Shown here: piece after piece, positions 59,231 through 64,000 of the stretch | Position numbering within the stretch: the first letter of the stretch is position 1 | Layout: each line of letters begins with the position of its first letter | Assembly (NCBI GenBank): GCA_943369485.1 | Contig: CALRNH020000001.1 | Location: 124,001 to 188,000, forward strand | DNA from: ATX-6F1 sp943369485 | GTDB taxonomy: Bacteria > Cyanobacteriota > Cyanobacteriia > PCC-6307 > Cyanobiaceae | Direction of reading: 5' to 3' | DNA: 64,000 bases | Notes under the pieces: generated by a model | Seen by the model: only the letters and a program-made list of their open reading frames with translations | Databases searched by the model: none | What the model was told of the DNA's origin: nothing | Program-made: the position numbers and the translations under genes

Positions 59231-59929
59231 TCAACCGGCCTGGAGGGCAACCGATGAGAGTGTGAGCCGGCCGTCCTCCATCTGCACCAGGCGATCGGCC
59301 ACATCGAGGATGCGCGGGTCATGGGTGACCATCAACACGGCGCAGCTCTGCTCCCGGGCCAAGCGCCGCAGCAGTTCCACCACCTCGCGGCCGGTCTGTT
59401 TGTCGAGGGCGGCCGTGGGCTCATCGGCCAGCAGCAGCTGGGGGTGGGTCGCCAGGGCCCGGGCGATCGCCACGCGCTGCTTCTGTCCACCGGAGAGATC
59501 GTGGGGCAGTTTGCCCAGATGATCCCCCAGGCCCACGGCCCGCAACCATTCCCGGGCCTGGTCGCGGCGGGCGCGATAGCTCAGACCCGACAACAGATCG
59601 GAGCCCATCTGCACGTTCTGCTCAGCTGTGAGGGAGCGCAGCAGGTTGTGCCCCTGGAAAATCATGCCGATGTGGCGCCGAAGAAGCTGTCGTTGGGAGC
59701 GACTGGAGCCGTTGAGCTCCTGACCGAAGACGAGAACCTGGCCGGCCTGCACCTGCCTGAGGGCCCCCACAAGGGTGAGCAGGGTGGTCTTGCCGCAGCC
59801 GGAGGGGCCGGTGAGCAGCACCACCTCACCGGCCTCAATGCGCAGGTCTACCGACTGCAGCACCTGACGCTGGTTGACCCCCTCGCCAAACCAGTGGCTC
59901 AATCCCTTGACATCGATGGCGGCGGCCAT
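59231..59929 (-). CDS. devA: DevA-type ABC exporter ATP-binding protein
   Basis: This is the ATPase of a DevBCA-type exporter, related to MacB/LolD. The 232-residue product has Walker A GPSGCGKTT (41-49), signature LSGGQKQRVAIARAL (145-159) and LLLADEPTAALD near 166-176, then a His in VMVTHDPRI. In Anabaena, DevBCA exports envelope glycolipids through a TolC-like channel. Here, in a presumably unicellular organism, the substrate is unknown. It lies 3 bp after devC. Confidence 0.9.
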   Translation of the reverse strand: MAAAIDVKGLSHWFGEGVNQRQVLQSVDLRIEAGEVVLLTGPSGCGKTTLLTLVGALRQVQAGQVLVFGQELNGSSRSQRQLLRRHIGMIFQGHNLLRSLTAEQNVQMGSDLLSGLSYRARRDQAREWLRAVGLGDHLGKLPHDLSGGQKQRVAIARALATHPQLLLADEPTAALDKQTGREVVELLRRLAREQSCAVLMVTHDPRILDVADRLVQMEDGRLTLSSVALQAG

Positions 59930-59932
59930 GGC

Positions 59933-61120
59933 TCAGAAGATCTCCGCGGGATCGGCATCGCCCAGGCGGCGCATGGCCAGGGCGGCAGAGGCCATGCACA
60001 TCAGAAGGATCATGGAGAACACGATCAGAGCCCGGTCGTTGGCCATGGCCACCGGTAGTTTCGTGGCCTTCTGGATCACGCCATAGAGCACCTGGCCGGC
60101 GGCGTAGGCAGGTAGGTAGCCGAGCACCGCCAGCAGCAGGCCCTCCTGGGCCACCACCCCCAGCAGGCTCAGCAAGCTGTAGCCCATGGCCATCAAGGTG
60201 GCGTACTCGGGCAGGTGGTCGCTCACATCGGAATAGAGGATCTGGTAAACGATCACGCAGCCCACCACGAAACCCATGCCTGCTCCGAGGGTGAAGATGA
60301 AGCCGATGGCGGTGCTGCTGCGCCAGTAATCCATTTCCATCTGCATGAAACCATTTTTCGTGTAGATGGTCACGTCACTGGGTAGGCGTTGGCGCAGGCG
60401 CTTCTTCACCTGCTCGAGGTCGGCACCTTTGGTCAGCCGAACCAACCCCAGTTCGATGCTGCCCGCCGGAGTGGAAGGCATCAAGCTGAGAAAGGTTTCA
60501 TTGCTCGTCAAGACGTTGCCGTCGGCGCCAAAGGACGGACCCACTGACATCAGTTCAACAACCCGCACGCGATTGCCTGCCACTTCACTCTCCACGGTGC
60601 GACCTTCTTTGAACCAGGCCGCCACGGGGCCGAACTCCTCCCGGGAAAGGTCATCGAAGATCACCCGGCCCTTCTGGGTGAGGAGCTGGGCCTTGGTGTT
60701 CAGCGCCTCGTCAACGAAGACCGGATCGCCCGGTTCAATGCCGATCGCCAGGATTCCACGGGTGTCCTTGGTCTTGGGATTTCGCCAGAGCAGCTGCATC
60801 CAGTGCACCGGTGAGATGCCTTCGACTTCAGGATCAGCCAACGTCTGCACCAGGCGCCGGCGGGGGAAGCCCGCCATCGAGATCGAGCTCTTGGTGCGTG
60901 GGCTCATCAACACCAGGTCGGCATTGAAGATCTTGTGGACCGTGATGCTCGAATCAAACAGGGCGTCGCGGAAGCCCAGCTGCATGAACATCAAGATGCC
61001 GGCGAAGCTGATCCCCGCCAGGGCCACCGCCAGTCGCACGGGTTGGCGCGTCAGCAGCATCCAAGACAACGGAATCCCGCGGCTTTGCCAGAAGCCCGTG
61101 ATCCAGCGGAAAGGATTCAA
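59933..61120 (-). CDS. devC: DevC-type ABC exporter permease
   Basis: This is the membrane subunit of the DevBCA-type exporter. The 395-residue product has one N-terminal membrane helix (about 30-50, AVALAGISFAGILMFMQLGFRD). A large periplasmic domain (about 55-265) and three C-terminal membrane segments (about 275-390) follow, the FtsX/MacB arrangement. It overlaps devB by 4 bp and precedes devA by 3 bp. The FtsX-like C-terminal signature and order B-C-A identify it as DevC. Confidence 0.9.
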   Translation of the reverse strand: MNPFRWITGFWQSRGIPLSWMLLTRQPVRLAVALAGISFAGILMFMQLGFRDALFDSSITVHKIFNADLVLMSPRTKSSISMAGFPRRRLVQTLADPEVEGISPVHWMQLLWRNPKTKDTRGILAIGIEPGDPVFVDEALNTKAQLLTQKGRVIFDDLSREEFGPVAAWFKEGRTVESEVAGNRVRVVELMSVGPSFGADGNVLTSNETFLSLMPSTPAGSIELGLVRLTKGADLEQVKKRLRQRLPSDVTIYTKNGFMQMEMDYWRSSTAIGFIFTLGAGMGFVVGCVIVYQILYSDVSDHLPEYATLMAMGYSLLSLLGVVAQEGLLLAVLGYLPAYAAGQVLYGVIQKATKLPVAMANDRALIVFSMILLMCMASAALAMRRLGDADPAEIF

Positions 61121-62043
61121 GGCTCGAAGCGGCTGATGGTCTTCAGTCCGGCGAGCTGACGCACCTTGGCCATATCGGCTCGTTCCAACTGGATGCGGAC
61201 TTCGACCACACGGGCGTCAGCATCACCGGTGGGGTCCGTGGAGACCACCACCCGTTGGCGGACCTGGGGGCTGATTCGCACCACCTTGCCGATCAGAGCA
61301 CCATCAAAGCCACCGTTCTCGCTGCTGATGCGCACGCTCTGGCCGAGGCGCACGCGATCGATGTCGCTCTCGTAGACCTCCGCCACCACCTCCATCCGGT
61401 CACTGGCCCCCAACTCGAGAATGCCGTTGTCGCCGGGACGCTCCCCCACCCGAGCCCGCAGCCGCAGCACGGTGCCGTCGATCGGTGCCCGCAGCACGGT
61501 GTTGATCAGGTCAGCGTCGATCTTGGCCAGGCTGGCCTTGGCCTCATCGAGCTGGCCCCTGAGCTCGATGAGCTTGAGCTCGCGGGCCTCCAGGTCGTCG
61601 GTGGAGGTGGCGCCACCTTGGGCCAGCTGGCGGTAGCGCTGGGTCTCCCGCTGCAGCACGGCGTAGCGGGCCATCAAGCTGGCGATGCGCGTGCGCAGCA
61701 CCAGGCGATCGGCCTGCAGTGTGGGGCCGTTGTCGAAGCGAGCGAGCAACTGGCCCGCCTTGACGGCTTCGCCTTCATCCACCAGCAGTTCGCTGATGCG
61801 TGGGCTGCCACCGAAGCCAGTGATCGGTGCCGCCAGCTTGCGCACATCACCGGCGGGCTCGAGCCGGCCTAGGGCTGAGACCGACTCGCGAGCCTGGCGG
61901 GCAAGGGAGGCCGATCGCTCCTGGGCGGGGGTAGGGGCCTTGGAGGTGGCCGGCTTCTGCTGCGAGCGCCAGAGGGTGAAGGCCAGCACGGCGGTCAGAG
62001 CGAGCCCACCAACCATCAGCCAGCGGCCCCGCGAACCGGGCAC
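61117..62043 (-). CDS. devB: DevB/HlyD-family periplasmic adaptor
   Basis: This membrane fusion protein links the exporter to an outer-membrane channel. The GTG at 62043 gives 308 residues. The longer frame to 62166 would run into pcyA by 118 bp and lacks a normal start. One N-terminal anchor (about 9-25, WLMVGGLALTAVLAFTLW) precedes a lipoyl half (LLVDEGEAVKAGQLLARFDNG), a long coiled coil (about 110-190) and the second lipoyl half with VLRAPIDGTVLRLRARVGE. It begins 5 bp after the pcyA stop. Confidence 0.89.
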   Translation of the reverse strand: MPGSRGRWLMVGGLALTAVLAFTLWRSQQKPATSKAPTPAQERSASLARQARESVSALGRLEPAGDVRKLAAPITGFGGSPRISELLVDEGEAVKAGQLLARFDNGPTLQADRLVLRTRIASLMARYAVLQRETQRYRQLAQGGATSTDDLEARELKLIELRGQLDEAKASLAKIDADLINTVLRAPIDGTVLRLRARVGERPGDNGILELGASDRMEVVAEVYESDIDRVRLGQSVRISSENGGFDGALIGKVVRISPQVRQRVVVSTDPTGDADARVVEVRIQLERADMAKVRQLAGLKTISRFEP

Positions 62044-62048
62044 GCCGC

Positions 62049-62774
62049 TCAGAGGGGCGCCGGATCGTCGAACAAGAGGTCTTCGATGTAGCGGTTCGCC
62101 CACTGGGGGTTGAACGCCTTCTCGAGCACCCGCCGGGTCTTGTCGTTGCGTTTCTGTTGCTGGCAATAGTCCAGTTGAGCGCTATGTCTTGAAACGGTAC
62201 TTGGATCATCCAGAGACTGAGGCTCAGCCCTGCGGACCGCGGTTCCGAGCAGCTCCAGGAGCAGCATGACGTCGTCGATGAACCACTGCTCCTCCGCGGC
62301 GTTGCTCGGCCGCACGAAGCGCACGTAGGGGGAGAAGATCGTTCCCCAGGCGGGCAGCTCCCTGGGCTGGCTGTAGGCGTGGATGGGCATGGCCGACAGG
62401 GCGGTCTCGATGGCGCTGGGGAGGGAGCCGTTCAGGGGTGAGAGGTCCGCGATGGCGGCGGAAACGCCAGCTGGACCGGCGACGATGTCGGCACCGAACA
62501 CCGGCAGATCGAAGCGGGGATCGGGGAAGAACACACAGTGGAGGATCTGCAGACCGCCGCCAAGCCGGGCGGTTTCCAGGTGCAGCTTGCGCAAGCCCCG
62601 GCATTGGCGCAGCTCATTGCGGATGAACAGGCTCTCGCCATCGAGGCTTCCGCTGATCGCCTCCAGGGCCGGATCAATCTCCAGGGGGGCCAGATCAGGC
62701 AACTGCTGCCAGTAGGTGCGTATCCGCTCGGCCAGGGCATCGACGAGCGGATGAAGGGCGGTATTCGGCGTCAC
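62049..62774 (-). CDS. pcyA: Phycocyanobilin:ferredoxin oxidoreductase
   Basis: PcyA reduces biliverdin IXalpha by four electrons to phycocyanobilin, the chromophore of the phycobilisome and phytochromes. At 241 residues it is normal. The catalytic residues align with the Synechocystis enzyme at a constant offset of nine: Glu67, His79 (LQILHCVFFP) and Asp96 (FGADIV) correspond to Glu76, His88 and Asp105. The stop is 5 bp before the devB start, so pcyA and devBCA probably share a transcript. It is divergent from the M16 protease with 79 bp between the starts. Confidence 0.95.
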   Translation of the reverse strand: MTPNTALHPLVDALAERIRTYWQQLPDLAPLEIDPALEAISGSLDGESLFIRNELRQCRGLRKLHLETARLGGGLQILHCVFFPDPRFDLPVFGADIVAGPAGVSAAIADLSPLNGSLPSAIETALSAMPIHAYSQPRELPAWGTIFSPYVRFVRPSNAAEEQWFIDDVMLLLELLGTAVRRAEPQSLDDPSTVSRHSAQLDYCQQQKRNDKTRRVLEKAFNPQWANRYIEDLLFDDPAPL

Positions 62775-62853
62775 CGTGGAGGGAAGCCCAGCAGAATGGT
62801 GATCCTGCCATGCTCCTTCGGCCCCCTTGCCCCTGCCTTCCCCCCCTGCGCCG

Positions 62854-64000
62854 ATGGTTCCCGTCGATGCGCCTCAACCGTCGGTCAGTCGCCTGGACAA
62901 CGGCGTGCAGGTGGTGGAACTGGAGCTGCCCGACGCTCCCGTGGTCTGCCTTGATTTCTGGTCGAAGGCGGGCAGCCGGCTGGAGCGGCCCGGGGAATCA
63001 GGGCTGGCCCACTTCCTCGAGCACATGGTGTTCAAGGGCAGCCGCAGCCTCGGCCCAGGGGACTTCGACCAGCAGGTGGAATCACTGGGGGGGAGCAGCA
63101 ACGCTGCCACCGGTTTCGATGATGTGCACTACCACGTACTGATCCCGCCCGAGGGAGCCGCCGAAGCCCTGGATCTGCTGCTCGAACTGGTGCTCGAACC
63201 GCGGCTCAATGGCGAGGATTTCGCGATGGAGCGCCAGGTGGTGCTCGAAGAGCTCAACCAGAGCGAGGATCAGCCTGAGGAGGTGGTGTTCCAGACCCTT
63301 CTCAGCCAGGCCTGCCAGGGCCATGCCTATGGGCGCGCGATCCTGGGCGAACGCGCCGCCCTGGAGGGCCACCGGCCCGAGGCGATGGCCGCCTTCCACA
63401 GCCGCACTTATCAGGCTGGTCAATGCTGCCTGGCCCTGGCCGGCCCACTCAAGGGCCTGGGCCTGGGGGAGCGCCTGGCGGCCAGCTCCCTGGCGAGGCT
63501 GGGCCGTGCTGAAGACGAGCCGTTTCACGACGATCTGAATCTGGTGGTCGGCAGGTGCCGCCTGGAGGTGCCCCGCCTGGAGGCGGCCCGCCTGTTGATG
63601 GCCTGGCAGCTGCCACCCGCCCGGGATCACGGGGCGGTGGTCGGCGCTGATCTGCTCACCACCTTGCTTGCTGAAGGCCGCCGCAGCCGGTTGGTGGCCC
63701 GATTGCGGGAGGAGCTGCGGCTGGTGGAGAGCATCGATCTCGACCTCAACGTGCTGGAGGCGGGAAGCCTCGCCCTGTTGGAGGCGGTCTGCGAGAGCGA
63801 GCAGGTGGAGGCCGTGGAGCTGGAAATCGGCAAGATCTGGCGGGAGTTGATGGAGGAGCCCCCCGCGCCCGCGGAATTCCTGCGGGCCCAGCGCCTGGTC
63901 GCCAACGGCTACCGCTTTTCACTGGAATCGAGCGGCTCGGTGGCGGGGCTGATCGGCAGCCACGCGCTCTGGGGACGCCCCCTGGAACTGGACCATCCCC
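62854..64000 (+). CDS. M16-family zinc metalloprotease (partial, 3' end outside window)
   Basis: This is an insulinase-type metalloprotease of the processing-peptidase group. The ATG at 62854 opens 382 codons and runs off the right edge. The inverted zinc motif HxxEH is His53-Phe-Leu-Glu-His57 in GLAHFLEHMVFKG, with downstream Glu in VVLEELNQSEDQPEEVVF near 130-148. Active-site surroundings look intact, so this copy may be the catalytic one of the PqqF/processing-peptidase pairs common in cyanobacteria. A second M16 gene often follows but would lie outside the window. Confidence 0.9.
   Translation, partial: MVPVDAPQPSVSRLDNGVQVVELELPDAPVVCLDFWSKAGSRLERPGESGLAHFLEHMVFKGSRSLGPGDFDQQVESLGGSSNAATGFDDVHYHVLIPPEGAAEALDLLLELVLEPRLNGEDFAMERQVVLEELNQSEDQPEEVVFQTLLSQACQGHAYGRAILGERAALEGHRPEAMAAFHSRTYQAGQCCLALAGPLKGLGLGERLAASSLARLGRAEDEPFHDDLNLVVGRCRLEVPRLEAARLLMAWQLPPARDHGAVVGADLLTTLLAEGRRSRLVARLREELRLVESIDLDLNVLEAGSLALLEAVCESEQVEAVELEIGKIWRELMEEPPAPAEFLRAQRLVANGYRFSLESSGSVAGLIGSHALWGRPLELDHP

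Noticed and set aside
1..64000. CRISPR arrays, insertion sequences, integrases or attachment sites
   Set aside because: No regularly spaced direct repeats, transposase or integrase sequence was found; tRNA-Met has no duplicated 3' end in the window.

Overview
This window is a piece of a picocyanobacterial chromosome. The best fit is a GC-rich member of the Cyanobium / Synechococcus subcluster 5 group. The grounds are a phycobilisome core subunit (apcD), phycocyanobilin synthesis (pcyA), geranylgeranyl reductase (chlP), ferredoxin-sulfite reductase, system II cytochrome c maturation (ccsA), Psb32, PxcA and CCB-type assembly proteins, Calvin-cycle glpX, frequent GCGATCGC-like words and very tight gene packing. 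Taxonomy is inferred from gene content, not from a database search. No rRNA, CRISPR array, transposase, integrase or prophage gene was found.

Layout. 1-1136 carries no gene I can support. 1.1-10 kb holds apcD, an RlmD/RumA-type 23S rRNA methyltransferase, pheT, rpmG-rpsR, an RNase II/R-family exonuclease and an FAD-dependent oxidoreductase. 10.2-17.8 kb is a mostly plus-strand run: metG, lptC, (CCB on the other strand), psb32, pxcA, cobU, trmL and a LysM/M23 peptidase, followed by tRNA-Met. 18-24 kb has a small orphan gene, 2-Cys peroxiredoxin, an LD-carboxypeptidase, purQ, purS, and a cobalt/B12 block in which a cobalamin riboswitch precedes hupE and cobW. 24-34.8 kb is central metabolism: upp, ilvD, a CIA30 protein, pgl, gnd, glgC, hemA, glpX and rpe. 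35-41 kb is a minus-strand run typA - DUF309 - lptA - lptB - lptF - ccsA, with many 4-bp overlaps. 41-43.5 kb has a VanY-type carboxypeptidase divergent from chlP.

43.5-47.1 kb is the most accessory-looking part. A gene-poor, AT-richer 640 bp leads into three tightly packed genes: a SAM methyltransferase, an FAD monooxygenase-like protein and a type III polyketide synthase with an intact Cys-His-Asn triad. The set resembles phenolic-lipid (alkylresorcinol/alkylquinol) pathways. 47.1-58 kb returns to housekeeping: glyS, sir, a secreted orphan, a VanX-type dipeptidase, recG, a large orphan, tsf and rpsB. 58-64 kb holds a family 2 glycosyltransferase, a 51-residue basic protein, a DevBCA-type exporter coupled to pcyA, and the 5' part of an M16 zinc protease that runs off the window.

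How the genes work together. Lipopolysaccharide transport is split between lptABF in one operon and lptC elsewhere. Four peptidoglycan-active hydrolases (M23, S66, M15 VanY-like, M15 VanX-like) are scattered across the window. pgl, gnd, rpe and glpX cover the oxidative pentose phosphate and Calvin branches side by side, with glgC for glycogen. Six gene pairs overlap tail to tail, which underlines the compactness of the genome.
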